Positions 1 through 8,506 of a DNA stretch of 56,582 nucleotides are shown here, one piece after another. Every line of letters begins with the position of its first letter. Position 1 is the stretch's first letter. Location: positions 1 to 56,582 of the forward strand of contig DATKFG010000139.1 in NCBI GenBank assembly GCA_035511515.1, read 5' to 3'. The translations under genes were made by a program, and so were the position numbers. The notes under the pieces are model-generated. The model worked only from the letters and a program-made list of their open reading frames with translations, did no database searches and had not been told where the DNA came from. This DNA comes from VBCK01 sp035511515 (GTDB lineage Bacteria > Pseudomonadota > Gammaproteobacteria > Burkholderiales > Burkholderiaceae_F).

Positions 1-160
1 GCCCTCCTCTCCGGCTTGCGCGGGCGAGGGGCGACACCGCGTGCCCCGGCGGACGCGTACGCACTCGCGGCGCCCGATCGCCCCTCGCCCGCGCAGCGGG
101 AGAGGGGAGGGCTCGCCCTGCGAAGCCGGGCTACGCCCGGCGAAGCAGGGGGGTGAGGGC
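1..160. repeat. cluster of dispersed GC-rich hairpin repeats
   Basis: The 290 bases downstream of the leftward olsB gene hold no credible gene. Bases 1-32 are a hairpin of the CCTCTCC...GGCGAGGGG type, possibly cut by the window edge. Bases 80-160 are a second copy in inverted orientation: arms 81-92 and 96-107 pair at 11 of 12 positions, and bases 116-150 form a further long hairpin (7-bp stem GCCGGGC/GCCCGGC, a 3x3 internal loop, then a 6-bp stem CCCTGC/GCAGGG). Bases 150-160 are the reverse complement of GCCCTCACCCC, the head of the copies at 26934, 42368 and 51467. Bases 161-290 show nothing I can name. Confidence 0.8.
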
Positions 161-290
161 GTTAAAACCGCTAGAACGGCGCCAGATAGATCCGCCGCAG
201 CGCCTTGCGGTGAGGGCGCTTGCGAGGCTTGGCCAGACGGAAGATCAGTGACAGGGCCCGTTGTACCGTTTGCGGCAGCCGCATCGCAGC

Positions 291-1160
291 TTACGTTCGG
301 CCGGCGACCAGCTGCGCGGCCAGAAGATCGAAGTGGCGCGCATAGCGGCGGTTGATTCCGTCCAGCGAAAGCCAGATCAGGAAGTCGGCGCTGTTGAAAT
401 CCGGGTCCCACGCCGGCTCGCCGCAGACCCTGGCCCCCAGCCTGATGTAGCCCTTGATCAGGGCCGGAACCTCGAAGGTGCTCGCGCGCGGGATGCGCTC
501 GTGCGGGAACGGCAGGCGCGGAAACACCCGGTATTCAGGGCTGGCCAGGTACTGCTGCAACTCATCGCGCAGGCGGGCTGCCTGCATTCCGCCGTCGCCC
601 AGCGGCGCGCTGGCGCACCCGATCAGATGGCGGTAACCCGCGGTCCTCATGTATTGGGCCAGTCCGGCCCACAGCAACAAAATGGCGCTGCCGGTGCGGT
701 AATCCGCATGCACGCAGGAGCGGCCGACCTCGATCAGCGACGCCCGCAGATGCGTCAAGCGCGACAGGTCGAATTCGTTTTCCGAGTACAGCTTGCCCAG
801 CTGGCGCGCCTTGTGCGGGGGCAGGATCCGATAGGTGCCGACCACGCGCGTGGTGTCATCGTCCCGCACGATCAAGTGATCGCAGAACGGATCGAACTCG
901 TCCTGGTCGAGCGCGTCGTCGGTCTCCCCCAGTTTCGCGCCCATTTCCAGTGCAAAGACTTCGTACCGCAGGCGCTGCGCATCCTCGATGTCGGCCGGAC
1001 CGCGTGCCAGACCGACCGAAAGCCGCGGCTCCCGCTGCGGCTTCTCACTGCCCGGTTCGAGTAAGGGGACGCGTTGCACATCGCGAGAAGACATCGGCAC
1101 TTCCGCCGGGGGATCGGCGGACTTTAGTCGTCCTCGTTGTCGAAATCGTGAAGTATTCAT
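291..1160 (-). CDS. olsB: L-ornithine N-alpha-acyltransferase (OlsB-like, GNAT fold)
   Basis: The 289-residue product matches the hemolysin-like acetyltransferase family (Acetyltransf_5) that includes OlsB, which transfers a 3-hydroxyacyl chain from ACP to ornithine to make lyso-ornithine lipid, a phosphorus-free membrane lipid. Visible signatures are DPFCDHLIVRD, VVGTYRIL, the YSENEFDLS stretch and EVGRSCVHADYR in the middle third. The first ~40 residues are polar and poorly conserved-looking, so ATG 1094 (MSSRDVQ) is a possible alternative start. It is transcribed away from the tRNA-Val/thrS unit. The partner acyltransferase OlsA is not in the window. Family assignment is firm; the ornithine substrate is inferred. 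Confidence 0.8.
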   Translation of the reverse strand: MNTSRFRQRGRLKSADPPAEVPMSSRDVQRVPLLEPGSEKPQREPRLSVGLARGPADIEDAQRLRYEVFALEMGAKLGETDDALDQDEFDPFCDHLIVRDDDTTRVVGTYRILPPHKARQLGKLYSENEFDLSRLTHLRASLIEVGRSCVHADYRTGSAILLLWAGLAQYMRTAGYRHLIGCASAPLGDGGMQAARLRDELQQYLASPEYRVFPRLPFPHERIPRASTFEVPALIKGYIRLGARVCGEPAWDPDFNSADFLIWLSLDGINRRYARHFDLLAAQLVAGRT

Positions 1161-1187
1161 TTCAAATAGATGACAACTCGGGCGGCG

Positions 1188-1209
1188 ATTGTAAGCCCTC
1201 GTGTATTAT
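1188..1209. promoter_or_regulatory. probable divergent promoters, olsB and tRNA-Val
   Basis: The only AT-rich patch between olsB and tRNA-Val carries a leftward -10-like TACAAT (1193 down to 1188), 27 bases before the olsB ATG, and a rightward TATTAT (1204-1209), 15 bases before the tRNA. No convincing -35 box at 16-18 bases was found for either, so the assignment rests on position and -10 similarity. Confidence 0.4.
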
Positions 1210-1224
1210 CAATGGCCGTTTTCA

Positions 1225-1300
1225 GGCGCGTAGCTCAGCTGGTTAGAGCACCACCTTGACATGGTGGGGGTCGTTGGTTCGAGTCCAATCGCGCCTACCA
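1225..1300 (+). tRNA. tRNA-Val(GAC)
   Basis: This is a 76-nt cloverleaf. The 7-bp acceptor stem GGCGCGT pairs with the 3' strand. The anticodon stem CCACC/GGTGG encloses the loop TTGACAT, giving anticodon GAC. The T arm contains GGTTCGAGTCC, and the discriminator A plus an encoded CCA end the gene at 1300. thrS begins 16 bases later with no terminator between, so the two are probably co-transcribed. Confidence 0.97.
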
Positions 1301-1316
1301 CGCTCACCAAATTCCG

Positions 1317-3269
1317 ATGCCATTGATATCCCTTCCTGACGGTACTCAGCGACGATACGATCGCCCCGTCAGCGTTGCCGACATTGCGGCCTCGATCGGA
1401 CCAGGGTTGGCCAAGGCGGCTCTTGCGGGCCGGGTCGACGGCCGCCTGGTCGACACCTCGTTCGTGGTCGATCGCGATGCGGCCGTCACCGTCGTCACCG
1501 AGCGGGACGCCGACGGCCTGGAAGTGATCCGGCACTCAACCGCGCACCTGCTGGCCTACGCGGTCAAGGAGCTGTTCCCCGATGCTCAGGTGACGATCGG
1601 CCCGGTCATCGAGAACGGCTTTTATTACGACATCTCGTACAAGCGGGCCTTCACGCCGGAGGACCTGCAGGCGATCGAACGCAAGATGACCGAGCTGGCA
1701 GCGCTGGACGAACCGGTGCAGTGCGAGGTCTGGCCGCGCGACGAGGCCGTGCGCTTCTTCGAGTCGATCGGCGAGCGCTACAAGGCCGAGATCGTGGCCT
1801 CGATTCCGCCGGAAGAACCCATTTCACTGTATCGCGAGGGCCGGTTCATCGACCTGTGCCGGGGGCCACACGTGCCCTCGACCGGCCGACTGAAGGTTTT
1901 CAAGCTGACCAAGGTGGCCGGGGCCTACTGGCGCGGCGACAGCCGCAACGAGATGCTGCAGAGGATCTACGGCACCGCCTGGGCCCGCAGGGAAGAGCTG
2001 GACGCCTACCTGCGCCAGCTCGAGGAAGCCGAGAAGAGGGACCACCGCCGGCTGGGCCGGGAGCTGGACCTGTTCCACATGCAGGAGGAAGCCCCGGGCC
2101 TGGTGTTCTGGCATCCGAAGGGTTGGGCGATCTGGCAGCAGGTCGAGCAGTACATGCGCCAGGTGTATCGGGACAATGGCTACCTCGAAGTGAAGGGGCC
2201 GCAGCTGCTCGACCGCACCCTCTGGGAAAAGACCGGGCACTGGGACAACTTCCGCGAGAACATGTTCACGACCGAGTCGGAGAACCGGCACTACGCGCTC
2301 AAGCCGATGAACTGCCCCGGACACGTGCTGATCTACAAATCGGATCTGCGCTCCTACCGCGATCTGCCGCTGCGCTACGGCGAGTTCGGCCAGTGCCACC
2401 GCAACGAGGCCTCGGGCGCACTGCACGGGATCATGCGCGTGCGCGGGTTCACGCAGGACGACGGCCACATCTTCTGCTCCGAGGAGCAGATCCTGCCGGA
2501 ATGCCTCGCGTACACCGCGCTGCTGCAACGGGTGTATCGCGACTTCGGCTTCGACGAGATCGTGTACAAGATCGCCACGCGTCCGGCGCGCCGCATCGGT
2601 GCCGACGAGCTGTGGGAGCGGGCCGAACAGGCGCTGATGCAGTCGCTGCGACAGTCGGGCTGCCAGTTCGAAACGATCCCGGGCGAGGGTGCTTTCTATG
2701 GTCCGAAGATCGAGTACCACCTGAAGGACTCGATCGGCCGATCATGGCAATGCGGAACGATGCAGGTCGATTTCGCGATGCCCGCCCGCCTGGGCGCCGA
2801 GTACGTGGCCGAGGACAATTCGCGGCGCGTTCCGGTGATGCTGCACCGGGCCATCGTCGGGTCCCTGGAACGCTTCATCGGGATCCTGATCGAGCATTAC
2901 GCCGGCGCCTTTCCGGTATGGCTCGCGCCGGTCCAGGTGGCCGTGGCCAGCATCACCGAGCACCAGCGCGAATATGCGCGATCAACAGCCGAAGCGCTGA
3001 AAAAACAAGGATTTAGGGTCGAGGCGGATTTGCGGGACGACAAGATCGGATATAAAATTCGAAGTCTTGCCCTGCAAAAGCTTCCCTACATCTTAGTTGT
3101 CGGTGACAAGGAGCTGCAGGCGGGAACGGTGGCCGTGCGCGCGCGCGGAGGCGTCGATCTGGGGGTGATGCCCCTTTCGGCGTTTGCGCAGCGCCTGCGG
3201 TCGGAGGTCGAGCAGCGAAGCATCAGTGGGGCCCCGGCCGCAGCGGCCGAGGCGGCGCGCGCAGGCTGA
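1317..3269 (+). CDS. thrS: threonyl-tRNA synthetase
   Basis: The 650-residue product charges tRNA-Thr with threonine. It has the full class II ThrRS layout: an N-terminal TGS domain (about 1-63), the second additional editing domain with RHSTAHLLAYAVKELF (near 65-80) and a conserved cysteine in DLCRGPHVPSTG, the catalytic core with the zinc-ligand cysteine in MNCPGH (near 332) and the motif 2 segment FGQCHRNEASGALHG, then the anticodon-binding domain (last ~110 residues). The ATG follows tRNA-Val by 16 bases and has no clear Shine-Dalgarno sequence. No T-box or operator-like leader is visible. It heads the thrS-infC-rpmI-rplT-pheST cluster. Confidence 0.98.
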   Translation: MPLISLPDGTQRRYDRPVSVADIAASIGPGLAKAALAGRVDGRLVDTSFVVDRDAAVTVVTERDADGLEVIRHSTAHLLAYAVKELFPDAQVTIGPVIENGFYYDISYKRAFTPEDLQAIERKMTELAALDEPVQCEVWPRDEAVRFFESIGERYKAEIVASIPPEEPISLYREGRFIDLCRGPHVPSTGRLKVFKLTKVAGAYWRGDSRNEMLQRIYGTAWARREELDAYLRQLEEAEKRDHRRLGRELDLFHMQEEAPGLVFWHPKGWAIWQQVEQYMRQVYRDNGYLEVKGPQLLDRTLWEKTGHWDNFRENMFTTESENRHYALKPMNCPGHVLIYKSDLRSYRDLPLRYGEFGQCHRNEASGALHGIMRVRGFTQDDGHIFCSEEQILPECLAYTALLQRVYRDFGFDEIVYKIATRPARRIGADELWERAEQALMQSLRQSGCQFETIPGEGAFYGPKIEYHLKDSIGRSWQCGTMQVDFAMPARLGAEYVAEDNSRRVPVMLHRAIVGSLERFIGILIEHYAGAFPVWLAPVQVAVASITEHQREYARSTAEALKKQGFRVEADLRDDKIGYKIRSLALQKLPYILVVGDKELQAGTVAVRARGGVDLGVMPLSAFAQRLRSEVEQRSISGAPAAAAEAARAG

Positions 3270-3314
3270 GCACGCGGCGCCGGGTCCCCGGGGCAGCCGT
3301 CTCGACAGTCTTTC

Positions 3315-3332
3315 AAGGAGGTTGCAACCATC
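3315..3332 (+). promoter_or_regulatory. infC ribosome-binding site and ATC start codon
   Basis: A near-perfect Shine-Dalgarno sequence, AAGGAGG (3315-3321), lies 8 bases before ATC at 3330. Reading from this ATC gives the normal IF3 N-terminus (IAQERAHRLNGEI). Non-canonical AUU/AUC/AUA starts are the established basis of IF3 autoregulation, because IF3 itself discriminates against them. Confidence 0.88.
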
Positions 3333-3851
3333 GCTCAAGAACGTGCGCATCGACTCAACGGTGAGATTACGGTTCCGGAAGTTCGATTGATCGGAATCGA
3401 AGGCGAGCAGCTTGGAGTGGTCCGAACCGCCGACGCGCTTCGGATGGCCGAGGAGGGCGACGTGGATCTGGTCGAAATCGCACCGACCGCCGTTCCTCCG
3501 GTGTGCCGACTGATGGATTACGGGAAGTTTCGCTACGAGGAACAGAAAAAGGCGCACGAAGCCAAGCTCAAGCAGAAGCAGATACAGATCAAGGAAATCA
3601 AGTTCCGGCCGGCGACCGACGAGAACGACTACCTGACCAAGGTCAGGAAGCTCACCGAGTTTCTGGAAGAGGGCGACAAGGCCAAGGTGACGATGCGGTT
3701 CCGCGGACGCGAAATGGCGCACCAGGAGCTGGGACTGAAAGTGCTGGAGCGTGTCAAGGCCGATCTGGAGACGATCAGCCAGGTCGAGGCGATGCCGAGG
3801 CTGGAAGGCCGACAGATGGTGATGGTGCTGTCGCCAAGGCGTAAGAAGTAG
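3330..3851 (+). CDS. infC: translation initiation factor IF-3
   Basis: IF3 binds the 30S subunit, prevents premature 50S joining and proofreads the start codon. From the ATC at 3330 the protein is 173 residues, near the usual 175-180. It contains the N-domain (NGEITVPEVRLIGIEGEQLG), a lysine-rich linker around 65-80 and the C-domain beginning at IKEIKFRPATDENDY. A TTG at 3387 is in frame but would delete the conserved first 19 residues and has no ribosome-binding site, so the ATC start is preferred. It sits between thrS and the L35/L20 genes, the classical order. Confidence 0.95.
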   Translation: MAQERAHRLNGEITVPEVRLIGIEGEQLGVVRTADALRMAEEGDVDLVEIAPTAVPPVCRLMDYGKFRYEEQKKAHEAKLKQKQIQIKEIKFRPATDENDYLTKVRKLTEFLEEGDKAKVTMRFRGREMAHQELGLKVLERVKADLETISQVEAMPRLEGRQMVMVLSPRRKK

Positions 3852-3952
3852 CAAGTTGCGGCCAGCGCGCCGCACGACAAGTGTCGCAGGCAGTTCAAGT
3901 CCTGGCCCATGGGCGCCGGGCGCCCGGCGACATCGAAAAAGAGGAAAGTGTC

Positions 3953-4150
3953 ATGCCGAAACTGAAGTCCAAGCGGAGCGCCGCCAAGCGCTTCAAGGTC
4001 CGCGCGAGCGGATCGATCAAGCGGGGCCAGGCGTTCAAGCGCCACCTGCTGACGAAGAAGAAAACCAAGAATAAACGCAACCTGCGCGGATCGGTCCAGG
4101 TCAACCCGGCCGACGAGAAGTCGGTGCGCCGCATGCTTCCGTACGCCTGA
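3953..4150 (+). CDS. rpmI: 50S ribosomal protein L35
   Basis: This is a 65-residue, strongly basic protein starting MPKLKSKRSAAKRFKV, the L35 signature, with KRHLLTKKKTKNKRNLRG in the middle. GAGGAAAG lies a few bases before the ATG at 3953. The frame is open further upstream, but that extension is unlike L35. It is 12 bases upstream of rplT, consistent with a shared mRNA. Confidence 0.97.
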   Translation: MPKLKSKRSAAKRFKVRASGSIKRGQAFKRHLLTKKKTKNKRNLRGSVQVNPADEKSVRRMLPYA

Positions 4151-4161
4151 GGAGATCGAGC

Positions 4162-4536
4162 ATGCCCCGCGTAAAAAGAGGAGTTACCAGCCGCGCCCGC
4201 CACAAGAAAGTGCTGGCGCAGGCCAAGGGCTACACGCAGCGCCGCAAGAGCGTTTTTCGGGTCGCCAAGCAGGCCGTGATGAAGGCCGGCCAGTACGCCT
4301 ACCGCGATCGCCGCACGCGCAAGCGCGTCTTTCGGTCCCTGTGGATCGCCCGCATCAACGCGGCCGTGCGCGAGCACGATTTGTCCTACAGCGCGTTCAT
4401 GAACGGGCTGCGGCGGGCCGCGATCGACCTGGACCGCAAGGTGCTGGCCGACATGGCGGTGCTGGACAAGCCGGCCTTCGCCGCCATCGTCGACCGGGTC
4501 AAATCGCTGCGCAGCTCGCCGGCCGAAGCGCGTTAG
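4162..4536 (+). CDS. rplT: 50S ribosomal protein L20
   Basis: The 124-residue L20 binds 23S rRNA early in 50S assembly. MPRVKRGVTSRARHKKVLAQAKGY at the N-terminus and the YRDRRTRKR segment are typical. It is slightly longer than the usual 117-119 residues because of a short C-terminal tail ending SPAEAR. GGAG at 4150-4153 precedes the ATG. In some bacteria L20 represses its own infC-rpmI-rplT mRNA; I did not identify the corresponding RNA site here. Confidence 0.97.
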   Translation: MPRVKRGVTSRARHKKVLAQAKGYTQRRKSVFRVAKQAVMKAGQYAYRDRRTRKRVFRSLWIARINAAVREHDLSYSAFMNGLRRAAIDLDRKVLADMAVLDKPAFAAIVDRVKSLRSSPAEAR

Positions 4537-4603
4537 CGCGAAGGCCGGTGCCGAACCGCTGCCGCGCTCGCACGGAAGCTGTCCTGCGCTTGCCCAAGCC
4601 CCG

Positions 4604-5620
4604 ATGCAACCGATCGACGAGCTGATCGCCGAGGCGGGCGAAGCGTTCGCCTCGGCCTCGCGGCCGGCCGACCTGGAAAACGCGAAAGCGCGCTTCCTGG
4701 GCAAGGCCGGCTCGATCACCGAGCGGCTCAAGGCGCTGGCCCGCCTCGACCCGGAGAGCAGGCGCGCCGAAGGCGCGCGCCTGAACGCCGCCAAGGAAGC
4801 GATCGAGGCGCTGCTGGCCGAGCGGCGCGCGCAGCTGGCCGAGGCGGCGTTGTCGTCTCAGCTGGCGCTGGACGCGATCGATGTCAGCCTGCCGGGCCGC
4901 GCCCGCAGCGGCGGCGGCCTGCACCCGGTGATCCGTACCTGGATACGGATCGAACAGATCTTCCGCTCGATCGGATTCGACGTGGCCGATGGCCCCGAGA
5001 TCGAAACCGACTGGTACAACTTCACCGCGCTGAACAACCCGGAAAATCACCCGGCCCGCTCGATGCAGGACACCTTTTACGTGGACGCGACCGACTCCGA
5101 GGGCCGGCCGCTGGTGCTGCGGACTCACACCTCACCGATGCAGGTGCGTTATGCGCGCCAGCACCCGGGGCCGGTCCGCGTGATCAGCCTCGGGCGGACC
5201 TACCGGGTCGACAACGACGCGACCCACTCGCCGATGTTTCACCAGGTCGAGGCGCTGTGGCTGGACGACAACATCAGCTTCGCCGACCTGAAGGGCGTGT
5301 ACACCGAATTTCTGCGGCGCTTCTTCGAAAACGACGATGTGCAGGTGCGCTTCCGGCCATCGTACTTTCCGTTCACCGAGCCATCGGCCGAGATCGACAT
5401 GTTGTTTACCGGCGGCTCACGCCCGCCCCGCTGGCTCGAGATTTCCGGCGCCGGCCAGGTCCATCCGGCCGTGGTGCGCAACTTCGGCCGCGATCCGGAG
5501 CGCACCATCGGCTTCGCGTTCGGCTCCGGCCTGGAGCGTCTGACGATGCTGCGCTATGGGGTGGATGATCTGAGGCAGTTCTTCACCGGCGACCTGCGGT
5601 TTCTGAGGCAGTTCAACTGA
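4604..5620 (+). CDS. pheS: phenylalanyl-tRNA synthetase alpha subunit
   Basis: This is the 338-residue catalytic subunit of the alpha2-beta2 enzyme. The N-terminal ~95 residues form the tRNA-binding coiled coil (LENAKARFLGKAGSITERLKAL). The class II core follows from GGLHPVIRTWIRIEQIFRSIGF, with DTFYV, the THTSPMQVRYA and FHQVEALWLD segments, and motif 3 as GSGLERLTMLRYGVDDLRQ near the C-terminus. The ATG at 4604 has no strong ribosome-binding site. pheT follows after 18 bases. Confidence 0.97.
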   Translation: MQPIDELIAEAGEAFASASRPADLENAKARFLGKAGSITERLKALARLDPESRRAEGARLNAAKEAIEALLAERRAQLAEAALSSQLALDAIDVSLPGRARSGGGLHPVIRTWIRIEQIFRSIGFDVADGPEIETDWYNFTALNNPENHPARSMQDTFYVDATDSEGRPLVLRTHTSPMQVRYARQHPGPVRVISLGRTYRVDNDATHSPMFHQVEALWLDDNISFADLKGVYTEFLRRFFENDDVQVRFRPSYFPFTEPSAEIDMLFTGGSRPPRWLEISGAGQVHPAVVRNFGRDPERTIGFAFGSGLERLTMLRYGVDDLRQFFTGDLRFLRQFN

Positions 5621-5638
5621 CAGGGGCGGGCCGCACCG

Positions 5639-8089
5639 GTGAGAATTCCCGAGCAGTGGCTGCGACAGTTCTGCGATCCACCGATCGATACGCTGGAGCT
5701 GGCCGAGCGGTTGACGATGGGTGGCCTCGAGGTCGAGGCGATCGAGCCGGTGGCGCCGGCCTTTTCCGGCGTCGTCGTGGCTGAAGTGGCGCAAGTCGCC
5801 GCGCACCCCGACGCCGACCGCCTGAAGGTGTGCCGCGTCGAGACCGGCGCCGCCCAGCCGGCGCAGATCGTGTGCGGCGCGCCCAACGTGGCGGCCGGTC
5901 AGCGCGTGCCCTGCGCGCTGCCGGGCGCCATCTTGCCGGGCGCCGTCTCGATTGGCGCCACCACGGTGCGCGGCGTGCGATCAGACGGCATGTTGTGCTC
6001 GGCGCGCGAACTGGGCCTGTCCGACGATCACGCCGGTCTGCTGGTGCTGCCGCCCGATGCGCCCGTGGGCGAATCGGTGCGGCGGTTGCTGAGCCTGGAC
6101 GAACAGTGCTTCGAGATCAAGCTGACGCCGAATCGGGGCGACTGCCTCAGCGTACTCGGGGTGGCGCGCGAAACGGCCGCACTGACCGGCGCCGTGCTGC
6201 GCAGCCCGGCTTTCCCCCCGGTGCCCCCGACGTTCAAGGAGACGATGGCGGTCCGGATCGAGGCCCCCGACCTGTGCGGGCGGTTTTCGGGACGCGTGCT
6301 GCGCGGGCTGGACACTGGTGCCGCCACGCCGGCGTGGATGCGATCGCGCCTGGAGCGCAGCGGCCTGCGCACGGTGTCCGCGCTGGTCGATATCTCCAAC
6401 TACGCGATGCTCGAGCTGGGCCGGCCGACCCACATCTTCGATCTGGGCGCGTTGCACGGCCCGCTGACCGTGCGCTGGGGGCGCGCCGGCGAGCAGCTGC
6501 GCCTGCTGAACGGACGCCTGGTCGATGTGGACCCGCAAATCGGCGTGATCGCCGACCAGCGCGGCGTGCAGTCGCTGGCGGGCCTCATGGGGGGGCAGGC
6601 GACCGAGGTGAGGGCGGACACGACCGACATCTACCTGGAAGCCGCATTCTGGTGGCCGGAGGCGATCCAGGGGCGCGCGCGCCGTTTGAACCTCGCCACC
6701 GATGCGGCGCACCGCTTCGAGCGCGGCGTGGATTACGCGACCACCGTCGAGCACATCGAAGCGATCACCCGAATGATCGTGGACCTCTGCGGTACGGACC
6801 GCACCCGGATCGGCCCGATCGAAGATCAGGCTCTGCGGCTGCCGCAACGCACACCGATCCGGATCAGAACGGACCGCTGTCGCAAGGTGCTGGGAACGGC
6901 CGTGAGCGACGAAGAAATGGCGCAGGCCTTCGGCCGGCTGGGCCTGGCATTCACGCGCAGCCGGGACGCCTTCGTGGTGCAGCCGCCGTCGTTCCGCTTC
7001 GATCTGCAGATCGAGGAAGACTTGATCGAAGAAGTCGCACGGGTGGTCAGCTACGAGCGCATTGCGGCGCACCCTCCGGTGGCCACGGCCCGGATGGTCG
7101 CGAACCCGGAAACGTGGCGCGGACCGCATGAGCTGCGGGACCGGATGGTGCAGAGCGGATACCAGGAGCTGATCAATTATTCGTTCGTCGATCCCGAATG
7201 GGAGGCCGATTTCGCACCGCGCGGAGCGCCGGTTTCGGTCGTCAATCCGATCGCGGCGCAGTATGCGGTGATGCGCACCACGCTGTTCGGCGGCCTGGTT
7301 GCGGTTCTGAAGCACAACCTGAACAACCAGGCCAGCCGTGTACGGATCTTCGAACTGGGGCGCGTTTTCTGGCGCCAGCCCGATCTTCCGGACGGTCCGC
7401 TGCAGGTGGCGGGCCTGGCCCAGCCGGTGCTGGTGGGAGCGCTGGCCTACGGCAGCGCCGACGACGAGCAATGGGGCGTGCCGTCGCGCGCGGTGGATTT
7501 CTTCGACGTCAAGGGTGACCTGGAGCGCCTGATCAGTCCGCTGGCGGCGCGCTTCGTGGCCGCCACACACCCGGCGCTGCATCCGGGACGGTCCGCCCGG
7601 GTCGAGATCGGCGAGCGACCGGTCGGCTGGATCGGCCAGTTGCATCCGCGCCTCGTCCAGAAGTACGACCTGCCAGGCGACGCGGTGCTGTTCGAAGTGC
7701 AGAGCGGCGCGCTGCAGGTCTTGCCCCTGCCGCGGGCGATGCCGATTGCCGATGTGCCGGCGGTGGTCCGGGATATCGCGCTGTGGTTTCCAGAGCAGGT
7801 TGCGGCCGCTCGCGTGTTCGAGGAAATCGCGCGCTTGTCGGCCCGGGACAGCCGTTTGGCGGTCTTGCGCGAGGTTAAGCTGTTCGATGTGTTTCATCCG
7901 ACCCCCGGCCACGCCGCGGGTCATCCGAAAGCGCCCGCTAACGTGTTGTTAAATAAGGAGAAAAGTCTTGCCTTCCGGGTGGTTCTGCAAGATACTCGTC
8001 GCTCGCTTTCGGACTCCGATGCAGATGCGGCCTGCGACGCGATCGTCGAACATTTGACGAGCGCCCTAGCCGCCCGCGTACGTCAGTGA
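5639..8089 (+). CDS. pheT: phenylalanyl-tRNA synthetase beta subunit
   Basis: The 816-residue beta subunit has the tRNA-binding/EMAP-like domain near residues 40-150 (VAQVAAHPDADRLKVCRVETG), the B3/B4 editing domain (EIKLTPNRGDCLSVLGVARE, then ISNYAMLELGRPTHIFD), B5 near 400-470, a core-like region and the C-terminal ferredoxin-fold anticodon domain. The start is GTG with GGGGCGGG upstream. Close to the C-terminus (7915-7970) there is a short AT-richer insertion (PTPGHAAGHPKAPANVLLNK) between FDVFH and the conserved KSLAFR motif. Confidence 0.97.
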   Translation: MRIPEQWLRQFCDPPIDTLELAERLTMGGLEVEAIEPVAPAFSGVVVAEVAQVAAHPDADRLKVCRVETGAAQPAQIVCGAPNVAAGQRVPCALPGAILPGAVSIGATTVRGVRSDGMLCSARELGLSDDHAGLLVLPPDAPVGESVRRLLSLDEQCFEIKLTPNRGDCLSVLGVARETAALTGAVLRSPAFPPVPPTFKETMAVRIEAPDLCGRFSGRVLRGLDTGAATPAWMRSRLERSGLRTVSALVDISNYAMLELGRPTHIFDLGALHGPLTVRWGRAGEQLRLLNGRLVDVDPQIGVIADQRGVQSLAGLMGGQATEVRADTTDIYLEAAFWWPEAIQGRARRLNLATDAAHRFERGVDYATTVEHIEAITRMIVDLCGTDRTRIGPIEDQALRLPQRTPIRIRTDRCRKVLGTAVSDEEMAQAFGRLGLAFTRSRDAFVVQPPSFRFDLQIEEDLIEEVARVVSYERIAAHPPVATARMVANPETWRGPHELRDRMVQSGYQELINYSFVDPEWEADFAPRGAPVSVVNPIAAQYAVMRTTLFGGLVAVLKHNLNNQASRVRIFELGRVFWRQPDLPDGPLQVAGLAQPVLVGALAYGSADDEQWGVPSRAVDFFDVKGDLERLISPLAARFVAATHPALHPGRSARVEIGERPVGWIGQLHPRLVQKYDLPGDAVLFEVQSGALQVLPLPRAMPIADVPAVVRDIALWFPEQVAAARVFEEIARLSARDSRLAVLREVKLFDVFHPTPGHAAGHPKAPANVLLNKEKSLAFRVVLQDTRRSLSDSDADAACDAIVEHLTSALAARVRQ

Positions 8090-8097
8090 GTGGCGCG

Positions 8098-8475
8098 ATG
8101 GCCGTCGAACCGATGACTTCGTTCAAGTTTCCGGACCTTCCCCCCGCGGCGCGACCCCGCGCGGAGGCCGATCGCGGCGCTCGCACGCTGACCAAGGCCG
8201 AACTGGCCGATGCGCTGTTCGAACGGCTCGGGCTGAACAAGCGTGAAGCCAAGGACATGGTCGACGGATTCTTCGACGAAATCAGCCAGGCGTTGCAGCG
8301 GGGTGAGTCCGTGAAGCTGTCGGGTTTTGGCAATTTCCAGCTGCGCAACAAGCCAACCCGACCGGGGCGCAATCCGAAAACTGGAGAAGAGATCGCGATC
8401 ACCGCGCGCCGGGTCGTGACGTTCCACGCAAGCCAGAAGCTGAAAGCCGCGGTATCGCGCGCAACCGAACGCTGA
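8098..8475 (+). CDS. ihfA: integration host factor alpha subunit
   Basis: IHF alpha pairs with IHF beta to bend DNA at specific sites. The HU/IHF fold runs from TLTKAELADALFERLGLNKREAKDMV to the end, with the DNA-binding arm PTRPGRNPKTGEEIAITARRVVTFHASQKLK. An N-terminal extension of about 30 residues, rich in Pro, Ala and Arg, precedes the fold; similar extensions occur in other betaproteobacteria. The start is uncertain: GTG 8086 overlaps the pheT stop, ATG 8098 and ATG 8113 are also in frame. The position after pheT is classical. Confidence 0.93.
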   Translation: MAVEPMTSFKFPDLPPAARPRAEADRGARTLTKAELADALFERLGLNKREAKDMVDGFFDEISQALQRGESVKLSGFGNFQLRNKPTRPGRNPKTGEEIAITARRVVTFHASQKLKAAVSRATER

Positions 8476-8506
8476 TTCCGAAACCCGGCCGCGTTTCGAA
8501 TCGGAC

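Noticed and set aside
41..290. Possible small rightward gene downstream of olsB
   Set aside because: The frame runs through repeat hairpins, is low-complexity Arg/Gly/Pro and has no ribosome-binding site.
1301..1316. T-box or operator leader for thrS
   Set aside because: Only 16 bases separate tRNA-Val from thrS, too short for such a leader.
5981..7924. Long open frame on the minus strand opposite pheT (and similar long antisense frames opposite thrS, rlmD, dnaB, clpB and the propeller gene)
   Set aside because: High-GC codon use leaves antisense frames open. The products are Arg/His/Gln-rich without family motifs, while the opposite strand encodes certain proteins.
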